A stretch of DNA of 64,000 bases, taken from positions 2,790,001 to 2,854,000 of the forward strand of contig NZ_RBKX01000001.1 in the NCBI RefSeq assembly GCF_003634615.1, read 5' to 3'. A program made the translations under genes and the position numbers. Below are positions 35,514 to 44,018 of this stretch, piece by piece (position 1 is the stretch's first letter; each line of letters starts with the position of its first letter). The notes beneath the pieces were generated by a model, which was not told where the DNA came from, ran no database searches, and saw nothing but the letters and a program-made list of their open reading frames with translations. This DNA comes from Flavobacterium sp. 102 (GTDB taxonomy: Bacteria > Bacteroidota > Bacteroidia > Flavobacteriales > Flavobacteriaceae).

Positions 35514-35640
35514 ATCATGGATGGTATAGTAGTAGCCATGATGTAGTAAGTAGTTTTATTAATGATTGTGGGTAATCCTTAAAATCCCATCGGCTAGCAA
35601 AATAGCTCACTCTATTTAGTCAATGGGATTTGAAAGGATT
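35514..35640. ncRNA. Candidate structured RNA (two hairpins)
   Basis: Hairpin 1 pairs ATCATGG (35514-35520) with CCATGAT (35536-35542), a perfect 7 bp. Hairpin 2 pairs AATCCTTAAAATCCCAT (35574-35590) with ATGGGATTTGAAAGGATT (35623-35640), 17 paired positions with one small bulge, and a loop containing GCTAGC...AGCT. No T-run follows, so it is not a plain terminator. It is in a 342-bp gene-free stretch (35352-35693) upstream of the DUF4870 gene. Strand is unknown. Confidence 0.35.
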
Positions 35641-35693
35641 AATGAAATGGAAAATTAAAAAACTATCCCTCAAATTTTGACGTAGATAGACCA

Positions 35694-36026
35694 ATGATGC
35701 ACAGAAAAACCATTTCAGTAATAAGCTACATCACCATCATCGGTTGGATAATTGCTTATAGGGAATATGAAAAAGGAGCTAAATCTTCTTTGGCTAAATT
35801 CCATTTGGAACAGTCTTTTGGATTGGCTGTCATTGTAGTTGTGTCCAATATTATAATGATGATACCTGTTTTTTTCGACTCGTTCTTCATCTTATTGCTA
35901 ATTATTAACAACATGGGATTGGTGATACTTTGGATTGCCGGATTAATAAGTGCCTATCATGGTGTGAGACTACCATTGCCATTTATTGGATTTTATTTCA
36001 AAGATAAGTTTCGATTTATCCAATAG
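35694..36026 (+). CDS. DUF4870-like membrane protein
   Basis: The 110-residue protein has three membrane segments and the DUF4870 pattern: SVISYITIIGWIIAYREYE at the start, KFHLEQSFGLAVIVVVSN in the middle and PLPFIGFYFKDKF at the end. This family is a Tic20-like group of small inner-membrane proteins of unknown role. Two ATG codons in tandem are possible starts. The upstream intergenic region carries the hairpins described above. It is followed by another small membrane-anchored gene 44 bp downstream. Confidence 0.8.
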   Translation: MMHRKTISVISYITIIGWIIAYREYEKGAKSSLAKFHLEQSFGLAVIVVVSNIIMMIPVFFDSFFILLLIINNMGLVILWIAGLISAYHGVRLPLPFIGFYFKDKFRFIQ

Positions 36027-36070
36027 TTAACCGTCCCATTTTTTTCTAATGATATATAAGTCTCCAAATT

Positions 36071-36454
36071 ATGATTGATCAAATTAACCAACTAATCGCT
36101 ATAAACCTGATGCTTTTGTTCAATTCAAAGCATCAAATTATAGTGTTGCCTGATTTCAGAGACAGTGCAGGAAAGCCACTTCCGGGTGCTAAAATGTTGG
36201 CGGAAATAATGCAGCAAAAAGACTTGATAAAAAACTTTTCCGAAAATGAATTCCGCTATGAGTTAACCGAACTGGGAAAATACATCGCCGAAAATGATGG
36301 TTGGTTAGTTTATATAGAAAGACAAAAAAAGGTAGAAAATCAAAATCCTTTTGAGGTATCAGGAATGCCAAAAAGAAAAAAAATACACCTCGAATTAATT
36401 GTTGCCGGGATAATCATAGTCTTCTTAAGCTGTTTGATTGTGTCCTGCATATAA
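36071..36454 (+). CDS. Unknown protein with C-terminal membrane anchor
   Basis: The 127-residue protein has a soluble N-terminal domain of about 95 residues that is predicted alpha/beta (EFRYELTELGKYIAENDGW), a basic PKRKKIHLE linker and a C-terminal membrane segment (about residues 105-125) ending in CI. This tail-anchored plan would place the domain in the cytoplasm. I recognise no family. It is in tandem with the DUF4870 gene and ends before a terminator at 36500, so the two probably form an operon. Confidence 0.65.
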   Translation: MIDQINQLIAINLMLLFNSKHQIIVLPDFRDSAGKPLPGAKMLAEIMQQKDLIKNFSENEFRYELTELGKYIAENDGWLVYIERQKKVENQNPFEVSGMPKRKKIHLELIVAGIIIVFLSCLIVSCI

Positions 36455-36499
36455 AATCCTGTTTGCCCTTTGATCTAGATAGTAGTATCTAATCTAATA

Positions 36500-36534
36500 A
36501 AGCTCTGATAGCCTACACTATTGGGGCTTTTTTT
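36500..36534 (+). terminator. Terminator after 36071 gene
   Basis: AAGCTCTGATAG (36500-36511) pairs with CTATTGGGGCTT (36518-36529) through 12 bp with three G-T pairs, loop CCTACA, then a run of T. Confidence 0.65.
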
Positions 36535-36679
36535 TATTAAAAAAAAAGGTACTAAGATGCTAAGTTTTTGAAGTACGAAGTGAAAATATAACTAAAACTT
36601 ACTATCACCTTGAGCACAATAGAATTACTTGAATTTTACAATATTTTTATATCTTAGCTCTATCGAAAAACCAAAATTA

Positions 36680-37096
36680 ATGAAAACCCAATTCCTACTC
36701 TTAGCCTTTCTATTTACTTTTGCCTCAGCGCAAAGTCAAACCATAAACGAAGCTTTGATTACCGGTAAATGGAAAGTCAAAAAAGCTACTGCACTCAAAG
36801 ATGCGGACAAACCCGAAACCAAAGAACTGGTAACCGGTTTTCAAAAAGCAACTTATAGCTTCAATGAAGATCACAGCTTTACCTTTGAAAGTAAAAGCTC
36901 CGCTAAAATGTTAGAACAACTCGAAAAATTGTTCCAAAATAACCAATGGATTTTTGATAAAAAGAAAAAACAAATCAAAGTCGGACTGAAAAAGGAAGGG
37001 TATTCAAACATGACTTTTATAGTGCGAACAGAAGAAAAGAAAATCATCTTCTTTATTGAAGATGCGCAGATTGAAATGGTCATGAAAAAGCAATAA
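36680..37096 (+). CDS. Secreted lipocalin-like protein
   Basis: The 138-residue protein starts MKTQFLLLAFLFTFASAQSQ, a Sec signal peptide; the ATG at 36680 fits, and in-frame codons further upstream do not. The mature part, beginning after AQSQ, has the ITGKWKVKKATAL start and FNEDHSFTFES, NQWIFDKKKKQI and ITF-type strands of small lipocalin-like (DUF5004-type) Bacteroidota proteins, probably an eight-stranded barrel that binds a small ligand. Ligand unknown. It is soluble in the periplasm. Confidence 0.7.
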   Translation: MKTQFLLLAFLFTFASAQSQTINEALITGKWKVKKATALKDADKPETKELVTGFQKATYSFNEDHSFTFESKSSAKMLEQLEKLFQNNQWIFDKKKKQIKVGLKKEGYSNMTFIVRTEEKKIIFFIEDAQIEMVMKKQ

Positions 37097-37183
37097 TTGT
37101 CTTGCCAGGCAACTGTGAATCTCATAACAATTTACCAAAATTTTATAACACTTTATTCAACACAGTAATTGAATTTTACTGCT

Positions 37184-38032
37184 ATGAAAAAGTACATCAT
37201 AGTGGCAATTATAGGTTTAGTATTATGGTCTTGTAAACAAGAGCCAAAAAACGTTGTTATCAAAAAAACAGCACCCGAAAGACGTCAACCTAAAACTGTA
37301 GCTTACCAGTGGCAAAAAACCAAAGAATGGTTAGCCACAACATCAGACAGTAGCGCAATTAAGATTGCTTTGATAGCTAACCGAACCGATGTGGCCAATT
37401 TTGTAAAAATGGATTCGGTTATCATTCCAACCGATTTGACAGGTGATATTGAGTTTTACCTTCCGTTTCCATTCAAAGTAAAAGCTTTAGAAGAAGTGAA
37501 TAAAATCATCTTTTTTTCTTATCCTTCGCAGACTTTTGCGACTTACGAAAAAGGAGAATTAACCCATACCGGACCAACCAATATGGGAAGGAAAGCAGAT
37601 AAAACTCCAACCGGACTTTTCTTTACTAACTGGAAAGCCGAAGAAACCACCAGTACTTTCAACGATGAGTGGGATTTAAAATGGAATTTTAATATCGCTA
37701 ATAAATTAGGTGTCGGATGGCACCAATACGAACTGCCCGGTTATCCGGCATCGCATTCCTGTTTGAGACTACAGGAAAAAGATGCCAGATATCTTTATGA
37801 ATGGGCAGATCAGTGGGTATTGTTAGACGACAATACCATTTCTATTAAAGGGACGCCTGTGATTGTTTTTGGCTCCTATGATTTTGACGCGCCAAAACCT
37901 TGGTCGCAACTGGTTGCCAATCCCAAAGCACTAGCCATATCAGAGAAAGAAATCACAAAACAGGCAACCCCTTTTTTAAAAACTATTTTGACCGAACAGC
38001 AAAAAAGAGTCAAATACCAAGGAAAAAAATAA
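37184..38032 (+). CDS. L,D-transpeptidase (YkuD family) lipoprotein
   Basis: The 282-residue protein starts MKKYIIVAIIGLVLWSCKQE with lipobox LWSC. The C-terminal half is a YkuD domain: the catalytic motif is HQYELPGYPASHSCLRL with the His, a Ser and the nucleophilic Cys in SHSCLRL. It also has GPTNMGRKADKTPTGLFF, the second family block. L,D-transpeptidases join 3-3 crosslinks in peptidoglycan or attach proteins to it from the periplasm. The N-terminal 130 residues are a beta-rich domain of unknown family. Confidence 0.9.
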   Translation: MKKYIIVAIIGLVLWSCKQEPKNVVIKKTAPERRQPKTVAYQWQKTKEWLATTSDSSAIKIALIANRTDVANFVKMDSVIIPTDLTGDIEFYLPFPFKVKALEEVNKIIFFSYPSQTFATYEKGELTHTGPTNMGRKADKTPTGLFFTNWKAEETTSTFNDEWDLKWNFNIANKLGVGWHQYELPGYPASHSCLRLQEKDARYLYEWADQWVLLDDNTISIKGTPVIVFGSYDFDAPKPWSQLVANPKALAISEKEITKQATPFLKTILTEQQKRVKYQGKK

Positions 38033-38063
38033 GTCCAAAATCAGATACCACAATTGCGAAAGA

Positions 38064-38089
38064 GGCATTCTGAAAAGGATGTCTTTTTT
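38064..38089 (+). terminator. Terminator after L,D-transpeptidase gene
   Basis: GGCATTC (38064-38070) pairs with GGATGTC (38077-38083) through 7 bp with two G-T pairs, loop TGAAAA, then six T. Confidence 0.55.
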
Positions 38090-38132
38090 ATAAAGAGAAT
38101 TGTGTATTTTAGTGGCATTCAACTTTACCAAG

Positions 38133-38678
38133 ATGCACACTTTTGAAATAATTACTACAGAAAGACTTTTATTGCGAAAGCTATCTCCTGAAACGTTTGA
38201 CTTTATTTACCAAAATTATTCCGATGATGAATTGCTTGTATTCTTGGGATTGACAAAACCAGAAGCTTTGGTCATCGAAAAAGAAAAGTACCGCAAAGGA
38301 TTGGCTACTTTCAACAAAACCTATCTTTATTTTCAGCTTTTAGACAAAACTAACGAGAAAATTATCGGTTGGTGCGGCTATCACACTTGGTATTTAGACC
38401 ACAACCGCGCGGAAATCGGCTACGGATTATTTGACGATAATTTCAAGCAAAAAGGATTGATGAGCGAAGCGATGAAAGCCATACTTCATTATGGTTTTGG
38501 CTCAATGAAACTCCATCGCGTAGAAGCTTTTATCGGTAAAGAAAACGAGGCTTCTCTTAATCTTGTCAAAAAATTTGGCTTTACTTATGAAGGCCATTTA
38601 AGAGAGCACTATTTCACGAACAATCAAATGGAAGACTCGCTAGTGTTTGGGTTATTAAAACACGAATATCTAAACTGA
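38133..38678 (+). CDS. GNAT-family N-acetyltransferase (RimJ/RimL type)
   Basis: The 181-residue protein starts MHTFEIITTERLLLRKLSPE, the standard beginning of RimJ/RimL-like acetyltransferases. The acetyl-CoA-binding segment is QKGLMSEAMKAILHYGFG, and the later HRVEAFIGKENEASLNLVKK block and FTYEGHLREHYF are typical. It transfers acetyl from acetyl-CoA to a protein N-terminus or a small amine; the substrate is unknown. The start at 38133 matches the family, while in-frame codons to 38100 do not. It is probably monocistronic. Confidence 0.9.
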   Translation: MHTFEIITTERLLLRKLSPETFDFIYQNYSDDELLVFLGLTKPEALVIEKEKYRKGLATFNKTYLYFQLLDKTNEKIIGWCGYHTWYLDHNRAEIGYGLFDDNFKQKGLMSEAMKAILHYGFGSMKLHRVEAFIGKENEASLNLVKKFGFTYEGHLREHYFTNNQMEDSLVFGLLKHEYLN

Positions 38679-38719
38679 CGTAATTATTCCCTATTTTTGG
38701 GTAAATCAATTCCACCATT

Positions 38720-39196
38720 TTGCTTAAACTAAAACCATACAAAGAAATCATCAGCTATGCTATAGCCATGGGTTTATTGCTTTTGTTATTGCGTTGGCTG
38801 GAATTTCGCTTTTTGATTTTAGAACATCAATACGAAATCTACATCGGGATTATCTCTCTACTCTTTTTGCTTTTTGGTATTTGGTTGTCCAATAAAGTAA
38901 CCAAACCCAAAGTAAAAACCATAGTAGTCGAAAAAGAAGTTCGAGTGCCCATAGATAACTTCATTCTAAATGAAACCGAATTACAACAAAGAAACATCAG
39001 CAAACGAGAACTCGAAGTGTTAACTTTAATGGCACAAGGAATGAGCAATCAGGAAATCGCCGAACAGTTGTTTGTTTCACTCAACACTGTAAAAACACAC
39101 AGTGCTAAACTCTTTGAAAAACTTGAAGTCAAGAGAAGAACACAAGCGATAGAAACTGCCAAAAAACTACAACTCTTGCCTCCTACTTTAGGATGA
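38720..39196 (+). CDS. Membrane-anchored LuxR-type HTH protein
   Basis: The 158-residue protein has two membrane segments (about 10-28 and 40-58), a short charged linker (KVTKPKVKTIVVEKEVRV) and a C-terminal LuxR HTH (about 92-150; SKRELEVLTLMAQGMSNQEI then FVSLNTVKTHSAKLFEKL). The start is a TTG at 38720 because the first ATG (38768) would remove half of the first membrane segment. DNA-binding domains tethered to the membrane are uncommon; no receiver domain is present. The DUF4199 gene follows 83 bp later and may be its partner or target. Confidence 0.82.
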   Translation: MLKLKPYKEIISYAIAMGLLLLLLRWLEFRFLILEHQYEIYIGIISLLFLLFGIWLSNKVTKPKVKTIVVEKEVRVPIDNFILNETELQQRNISKRELEVLTLMAQGMSNQEIAEQLFVSLNTVKTHSAKLFEKLEVKRRTQAIETAKKLQLLPPTLG

Positions 39197-39279
39197 TATT
39201 TTAAAAATCACCCGAAAGGATGAGCATGAAGACAGTACAAACACTAACCTTTGCATCCTAATCAATAACTTTTTATATA

Positions 39280-39813
39280 ATGAAAAAAATTATTATTACT
39301 AACGGACTTATTGCCGGTGCTATCGTAGCCGCTTTTATGGTGTATGGCACTATTCAAATGAACAAACCCGACTTTGAGCCAAGTATGGTTCTGGGCTATG
39401 CCGGAATGCTTATTGCTTATGTCTTTGTCTTTTTAGGCATTAAAAATTACCGTGACAATCACAACAACGGTGTCATTACTTTTGGAGAAGGTTTTAAAAT
39501 TGGAATGCTTATCTCTTTAATTGCGTCAACCATTTATGTCGGCGTTTGGTTAATCGAATATTACTGCTTCTTCCCTGACTTTATGGAAAAATTCACTGCC
39601 ATGAGTCTCAAGAATCTTGACAAAACTACCATGACAGCAACTGAAATCAAAGCTAAAACCGATGAAATAAACATGTTTAAAGAATGGTATAAAAACCCAA
39701 TCATGGTTATCTTACTGACTTATGCAGAAATATTGATTCCAATAGGATTATTGGTTCCGGTAATTAGTGCCTTAATCTTAAAACGAAAATCAGTGTCTAA
39801 AGAAACAATCTAA
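39280..39813 (+). CDS. DUF4199 membrane protein
   Basis: The 177-residue protein has four membrane segments (about 5-25, 38-56, 73-95 and 147-168) and the DUF4199 pattern, including GIKNYRDNHNNGVITFGEGF and KEWYKNPIMVILLTYAEIL. DUF4199 proteins are inner-membrane proteins found in Bacteroidota without a known role, often near LuxR-type regulators. It lies behind the membrane-anchored LuxR gene and is closed by a terminator at 39843. Confidence 0.85.
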   Translation: MKKIIITNGLIAGAIVAAFMVYGTIQMNKPDFEPSMVLGYAGMLIAYVFVFLGIKNYRDNHNNGVITFGEGFKIGMLISLIASTIYVGVWLIEYYCFFPDFMEKFTAMSLKNLDKTTMTATEIKAKTDEINMFKEWYKNPIMVILLTYAEILIPIGLLVPVISALILKRKSVSKETI

Positions 39814-39842
39814 CAATAGCCCATTTTATTTAAATCAAAATC

Positions 39843-39870
39843 ATCCTCAAAACTTCTTGAGGATTTTTTT
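39843..39870 (+). terminator. Terminator after DUF4199 gene
   Basis: ATCCTCAA-AACTTC-TTGAGGAT forms a perfect 8-bp stem with a 6-base loop, then T-run. Confidence 0.78.
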
Positions 39871-39898
39871 ATATATTTATAAAACCAAAACTCAACAC

Positions 39899-40291
39899 AT
39901 GCATCCTGATATTCAAAACTACTATAACACTCAAGAACCAGAGTACAAAGTTATTTGCGACAAACTAGCCGAAATTATTCTTAAAAATTTACCCGAAGCC
40001 GAAAACAAAGTCTGGCACTCGCATCCTGTTTGGTTTATAGACGGTAATCCGATTGTTGGTTACGATAAATTAAAAAATGGTCTTCGGCTAATGTTTTGGA
40101 GCGGCGTTACCTTTGAAGAAAAAGACTTAAAACCGGGAACCGGAAAGTTCAAAGATGCTTCAATCACTTATACCTCAATTGATCAGCTCAATGTTGAAGA
40201 TATTGAACGTTGGCTTCAAAAATCAAAAAATATTCAATGGGATTATAAAAATATTGTCAAGCGAAAAGGCGTCTTAGAACGACTGAAATAA
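39899..40291 (+). CDS. DUF1801 (YdhG-like) protein
   Basis: The 130-residue protein starts MHPDIQNYYNTQEPEYKVIC and contains ENKVWHSHPVWFIDGNPIVGY and a GLRLMFWSG strand, matching DUF1801 of the YdhG/frataxin-like fold. The start at 39899 is right after the terminator, and upstream in-frame codons overlap the T-run, so the later ATG is preferred. Members are soluble and of unknown role; some bind iron or act in redox. No operon partner is evident. Confidence 0.8.
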   Translation: MHPDIQNYYNTQEPEYKVICDKLAEIILKNLPEAENKVWHSHPVWFIDGNPIVGYDKLKNGLRLMFWSGVTFEEKDLKPGTGKFKDASITYTSIDQLNVEDIERWLQKSKNIQWDYKNIVKRKGVLERLK

Positions 40292-40373
40292 ATAAAATTC
40301 TTTTTACAAAACAGAATTTGTAACCTTTTAAAAATTTGTGCGTATAATCAGCATAATCTCAAAAAAAACCTCC

Positions 40374-40940
40374 ATGAACTTTTTAGAAAACTACGACCCT
40401 TTACTTAGAGCGTTTTGGTACATTGCACTTCCGGTTAGTTTGTTTTTTGTATTGCAGACCGTAATGACCTTTATGGGCGTTGGCGGTGAAGATATAGAAA
40501 CCGAATTAGAATCCGAAGGTCATCATAGTACTGACACACCTTTCGAATTATTTACCCTTAGAAATCTGATTAATTTCCTTTTAGGATTTAGCTGGAGTGG
40601 TATTTCCTTTTACGATTCCATTACCAACAAAACCATTTTAGTTGTAGTGGCTTTTTTAGTCGGGGTTGTTTTCGTAGCCTTGTTCTTTTTTACCATCAAG
40701 CAAATGATGCGTTTGAATGAAAACAATTCCTTCTCTTTAGCCAAAACCATCAACCAAACCGGAACAGTTTATTTAACCATTCCTGAAAAAAAATCGGGCA
40801 AAGGTAAAATCCAAATCAGTATCAACGGTTCTTTTCACGAACTCGATGCCTTAACCGAAAATGACCGTATCGAAACCGGAACGATGGTTAAAGTCATCAA
40901 AATAGAAAATAATGCAGTTCTAATTGTAGAAAAAATCTAA
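40374..40940 (+). CDS. NfeD-like membrane protein partner of flotillin
   Basis: The 188-residue protein has about three membrane segments (near residues 10-35, 58-75 and 90-112), then a soluble domain with TGTVYLTIPEKKSGKGKIQI and RIETGTMVKVIKIENN, the OB-fold typical of NfeD proteins. NfeD proteins pair with SPFH/flotillin proteins, and the flotillin gene follows at 11 bp. The OB domain is thought to interact with the flotillin. Start at 40374 matches the membrane segment; in-frame codons back to 40338 are basic and unlikely. Confidence 0.82.
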   Translation: MNFLENYDPLLRAFWYIALPVSLFFVLQTVMTFMGVGGEDIETELESEGHHSTDTPFELFTLRNLINFLLGFSWSGISFYDSITNKTILVVVAFLVGVVFVALFFFTIKQMMRLNENNSFSLAKTINQTGTVYLTIPEKKSGKGKIQISINGSFHELDALTENDRIETGTMVKVIKIENNAVLIVEKI

Positions 40941-40950
40941 TCCTTTACAT

Positions 40951-42486
40951 ATGTCACAAATCATTATCATTGTTGTCTTAGTTGTAGTGCTTTTTGTAAC
41001 CATTACAACCTTAATTTCTCGTTACAAACGTTGTCCTTCCGACAAAATATTAGTCATCTACGGAAAAACAGGCGGTACTTCTGCCAAGTGTGTTCACGGT
41101 GGTGGTGCTTTCATTTGGCCGGTGATTCAGGATTACGCTTTCTTGGATTTAAAACCGATTTCTATTGAAGCCAATTTGACCAATGCGCTGTCAAGACAAA
41201 ACATTCGTGTTGACGTTCCGTGTCGATTTACCATTGCCATTTCAACTGAAACCGACAGTATGAATACCGCAGCGGAACGTTTATTAGGATTAGCACAGGA
41301 GCAAATTCAGGAATTAGCCAAAGATATCCTTTTTGGTCAATTGCGTTTGGTGATTGCTACCATGACCATTGAAGAAATCAACTCTGACCGTGATAAGTTC
41401 TTAGATAATATTTCTAAAAACGTCGATTCTGAATTGAAAAAAATCGGTTTGAAATTGATTAACGTAAACGTTACCGACATCAAAGATGAATCTGGTTATA
41501 TCGAAGCTTTGGGTAAAGAAGCGGCTGCAAAAGCGATTAACGAAGCTAAAATTTCGGTTGCCGAGCAAGAAAAAATCGGGGAAACCGGTAAAGCCTTGGC
41601 AGATCGTGAAAAAGACGTTCAAATAGCCGAAACCCACAGAGATCGTGACGTTAAAATTGCGATTACCAATAAAGACCGTGAAGTTAGTATTGCGTCTGCT
41701 TTTAAAGATGAAAGTATCGGTAAGGCTGAAGCCGAAAGAGATACGCGTGTAGCGACTTCAGAAGCCAATGCTATTGCGATTCAAGGAGAAAACGAAGCCA
41801 AAATTGCCATTGCACAATCGGAAGCCGCGCGTCGTGAAAAAGAAGCTGAAGCGTTGCGTATCGCCTTAGCCTCAGAAAAAGTACAACAAGCGAAAGCGTT
41901 AGAAGAATCTTATTTGGCCGAACAAAAAGCAGAAGATGCACGTGCCGACAGAGAACGCGCTACTCAAAATGCCAACATCGTAATTCCGGCCGAAATTGCC
42001 AAGCAAAAAGCCATCATTGATGCTCAGGCAGAAGCTGAAAGAATTCGTGAACAAGCCAAAGGTGAAGCAGATGCCATTTTTGCCAAAATGGAAGCCGAAG
42101 CCAAAGGTTTATACGAAATCTTAACCAAGCAAGCTGAAGGTTACAAAGAAGTGGTTAGCGCCGCAGGTGGTGATCCGACAAAAGCCTTCCAATTATTGTT
42201 GATTGAGAAATTACCTGAGTTGGTTAAAACCCAAGTGGAAGCGGTTAAAAATATCAAAATTGATAAAATTACCGTTTGGGATTCGGGCAACAACAGCGAT
42301 AACGGAAACGGTTCTACCGCCAATTTTGTTTCGGGTATGATGAAAACCGTACCGCCATTGAATGACTTATTCAACATGGCCGGATTAAATCTTCCAACCT
42401 ATTTAAAAGGCGAAGACACGGTTGAAGAAGTAAAATCAGAAATTGTTGAGGAAAAACCAAACAATACCGAAAAAAAAGAAAAATAA
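40951..42486 (+). CDS. Flotillin-family (SPFH domain) protein
   Basis: The 511-residue protein has one N-terminal membrane segment (residues 2-22), an SPFH/band 7 domain (about 25-195) and a long coiled coil rich in Glu, Ala and Lys (about 195-400, with repeated EAEA and AIAQSEAARREKEAEALR motifs), then a C-terminal region with hydrophobic patches. This is the flotillin (YuaG/FloT) architecture. Flotillins oligomerise at the inner membrane and organise lipid domains. It is cotranscribed with the NfeD-like gene and ends at a strong terminator at 42498. Confidence 0.92.
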   Translation: MSQIIIIVVLVVVLFVTITTLISRYKRCPSDKILVIYGKTGGTSAKCVHGGGAFIWPVIQDYAFLDLKPISIEANLTNALSRQNIRVDVPCRFTIAISTETDSMNTAAERLLGLAQEQIQELAKDILFGQLRLVIATMTIEEINSDRDKFLDNISKNVDSELKKIGLKLINVNVTDIKDESGYIEALGKEAAAKAINEAKISVAEQEKIGETGKALADREKDVQIAETHRDRDVKIAITNKDREVSIASAFKDESIGKAEAERDTRVATSEANAIAIQGENEAKIAIAQSEAARREKEAEALRIALASEKVQQAKALEESYLAEQKAEDARADRERATQNANIVIPAEIAKQKAIIDAQAEAERIREQAKGEADAIFAKMEAEAKGLYEILTKQAEGYKEVVSAAGGDPTKAFQLLLIEKLPELVKTQVEAVKNIKIDKITVWDSGNNSDNGNGSTANFVSGMMKTVPPLNDLFNMAGLNLPTYLKGEDTVEEVKSEIVEEKPNNTEKKEK

Positions 42487-42497
42487 CCTAAATTTTT

Positions 42498-42562
42498 ACT
42501 TCATTCATTTCTCTAAAATCTTTATTCTTAAGGTTTTTCAAGAAATGGATGAAGTTTTTTTT
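42498..42562 (+). terminator. Terminator after flotillin gene
   Basis: ACTTCATTCATTTCT (42498-42512) and AGAAATGGATGAAGT (42541-42555) pair through 15 bp with one G-T pair, followed by TTTTTTT. The 28-base loop is longer than usual. Confidence 0.75.
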
Positions 42563-42598
42563 GAATATAGAATTACCAAACTGTAAACGCACTAATTA

Positions 42599-43273
42599 AT
42601 GAAATCGCTTCTTAAGGTTCTATTTTTACTAACGTTGATTGTCAATACGACCAATGCAATAAGCCAAAACGATTACAATAACGATTGGGCTAACTTAAAA
42701 AAGTATGAAATGGAGAATAAATCGGTTATACCTGCCAAAAATTCGGTGGTTTTTATGGGTGATTCCATTACTGAATTCTGGAAAACCACCAGTCCAAATT
42801 TCTTTACTTCTCATCCTTTTATAGATCGAGGCATCAGCAGCCAAACCACTTCACAAATGCTGCTTCGATTTCAGCAAGATGTTATCAGTTTAAAACCTTC
42901 GACCGTAGTAATATTGGCCGGAATCAATGACATAGCAGAAAATACCGGTCCGATAACCCTTGAAGCTGTTTTTGAGAATATAGAATCAATGGCTGAATTG
43001 GCTAAAACCAATAAAATAAAAGTTGTATTATGTTCGGTTTTGCCTGCTAATCATTTTTATTGGAACCCAAAAATTGAACCTGCCGATAAAGTCGTAGCCT
43101 TAAATAAAATGATTAAGGATTATGCCCAAAAAAACAAAATTCCTTTTGTCGATTATTATTCGGCAATGGTTGATGATAAAAAAGGATTGCAGAAAAAATA
43201 CGGTGAAGACGGAGTACATCCCAATGTAACCGGCTACAAAAAAATGGAATCTATACTGCTGAAATTTTTATAA
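42599..43273 (+). CDS. SGNH/GDSL-family hydrolase, secreted
   Basis: The 224-residue protein has a Sec signal peptide (MKSLLKVLFLLTLIVNTTNA, cleavage after TNA) and the SGNH hydrolase blocks: GDSITEFW with the nucleophilic Ser, block II Gly in a GISSQTT loop, GINDIAENT with the Asn, and DGVHPNVTGY with the Asp and His. It would hydrolyse an ester, possibly on polysaccharide or lipid, in the periplasm; substrate unknown. The last 40 bp overlap the convergent phosphopantetheinyl transferase gene. Confidence 0.88.
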   Translation: MKSLLKVLFLLTLIVNTTNAISQNDYNNDWANLKKYEMENKSVIPAKNSVVFMGDSITEFWKTTSPNFFTSHPFIDRGISSQTTSQMLLRFQQDVISLKPSTVVILAGINDIAENTGPITLEAVFENIESMAELAKTNKIKVVLCSVLPANHFYWNPKIEPADKVVALNKMIKDYAQKNKIPFVDYYSAMVDDKKGLQKKYGEDGVHPNVTGYKKMESILLKFL

Positions 43274-43767
43274 AAAGCTAAACTTTTTTTTTCAGCTTCC
43301 AAATAAACTATGCGTGCAAATCTTCCGTGGTGCGTAATTGATGCCGGATGAAACTTGCCTTCGGCCAAATCAAACCAATTGGGAATCCCGTTTTTCTTTT
43401 GAATCGCCTCTCGACTTTCCAAATGTTGAATAGCCATAAATCTATCTTTTGAAGTAACGGCGATAGTATAAATAAAATCGGGCGTGATTTGCGTTTGTGT
43501 GTAATAATGATGGGTTCCTAAAATTACTTCATCCTCTTCACAAACAAACCTTTTCGGATTAAAAAAGCGTTCTCCGGTTTGACGATTGTAGATTTTATAA
43601 GCCGCTTCTTTCCTACTCCACAAATTCCAAACTATCTGTTCGGGATTATTGGAAGTTAAGATAAGTTCTTGTTCATTCCCAGTAAAGATCTTGTCCAAAA
43701 AACCTTTTCGCTGCCAATTGCTTTCTTTTTTGGCTTTCGCCAAATCTACAATGTCATTCCCTATCAT
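43234..43767 (-). CDS. 4'-phosphopantetheinyl transferase
   Basis: The 177-residue protein starts MIGNDIVDLAKAKKES, with the GNDIVDL motif that binds Mg2+ and coenzyme A, and has the WSRKEAAYKIYN signature of the Sfp/AcpS superfamily. It transfers 4'-phosphopantetheine from CoA to a carrier protein. It overlaps the ACP gene by 4 bp (ATGA), so the ACP is its probable substrate. It is the last gene of the seven-gene PKS operon, and its 3' end overlaps the convergent SGNH gene by 40 bp. Confidence 0.9.
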   Translation of the reverse strand: MIGNDIVDLAKAKKESNWQRKGFLDKIFTGNEQELILTSNNPEQIVWNLWSRKEAAYKIYNRQTGERFFNPKRFVCEEDEVILGTHHYYTQTQITPDFIYTIAVTSKDRFMAIQHLESREAIQKKNGIPNWFDLAEGKFHPASITHHGRFARIVYLEAEKKSLAFYKNFSSIDSIFL

Positions 43768-44018
43768 TTCTCTGCCAATTTAGTCTCAATGATTTCTATC
43801 GTCGCTTTAATGCTAATCATTTTCTCCATCGCCAAATTGTCAATGTCAATTCCGAAAGCGTCTTCGACATCCAAAACGATATCGACCAAATTCGCTGAAT
43901 TAATCTGCAAATCGGTAATAAAATCAGTTTCTTCAGTGAGATTCTCAAACGCTTCCTGATTGTTTACAAAAGGCTTTACAATAGTCTTTAATCTTTCGAT
44001 TATGTCTTCTTTAGTCAT
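43764..44018 (-). CDS. Acyl carrier protein
   Basis: The 84-residue protein is a dedicated acyl carrier protein. The Ser that receives phosphopantetheine is in LQINSANLVDIVLDVED (a variant of the usual DSLxxVE motif, with Asn before Ser), followed by AFGIDID. It overlaps the ketosynthase gene by 8 bp and the transferase by 4 bp, so production is tightly coupled. The carrier most likely presents the acyl chain made by the ketosynthase and dehydratase to the type III PKS. Confidence 0.92.
   Translation of the reverse strand: MTKEDIIERLKTIVKPFVNNQEAFENLTEETDFITDLQINSANLVDIVLDVEDAFGIDIDNLAMEKMISIKATIEIIETKLAEK

Noticed and set aside
35574..35640. Rho-independent terminator
   Set aside because: The long stem is not followed by a T-run on either strand; another clear terminator already lies at 35408.
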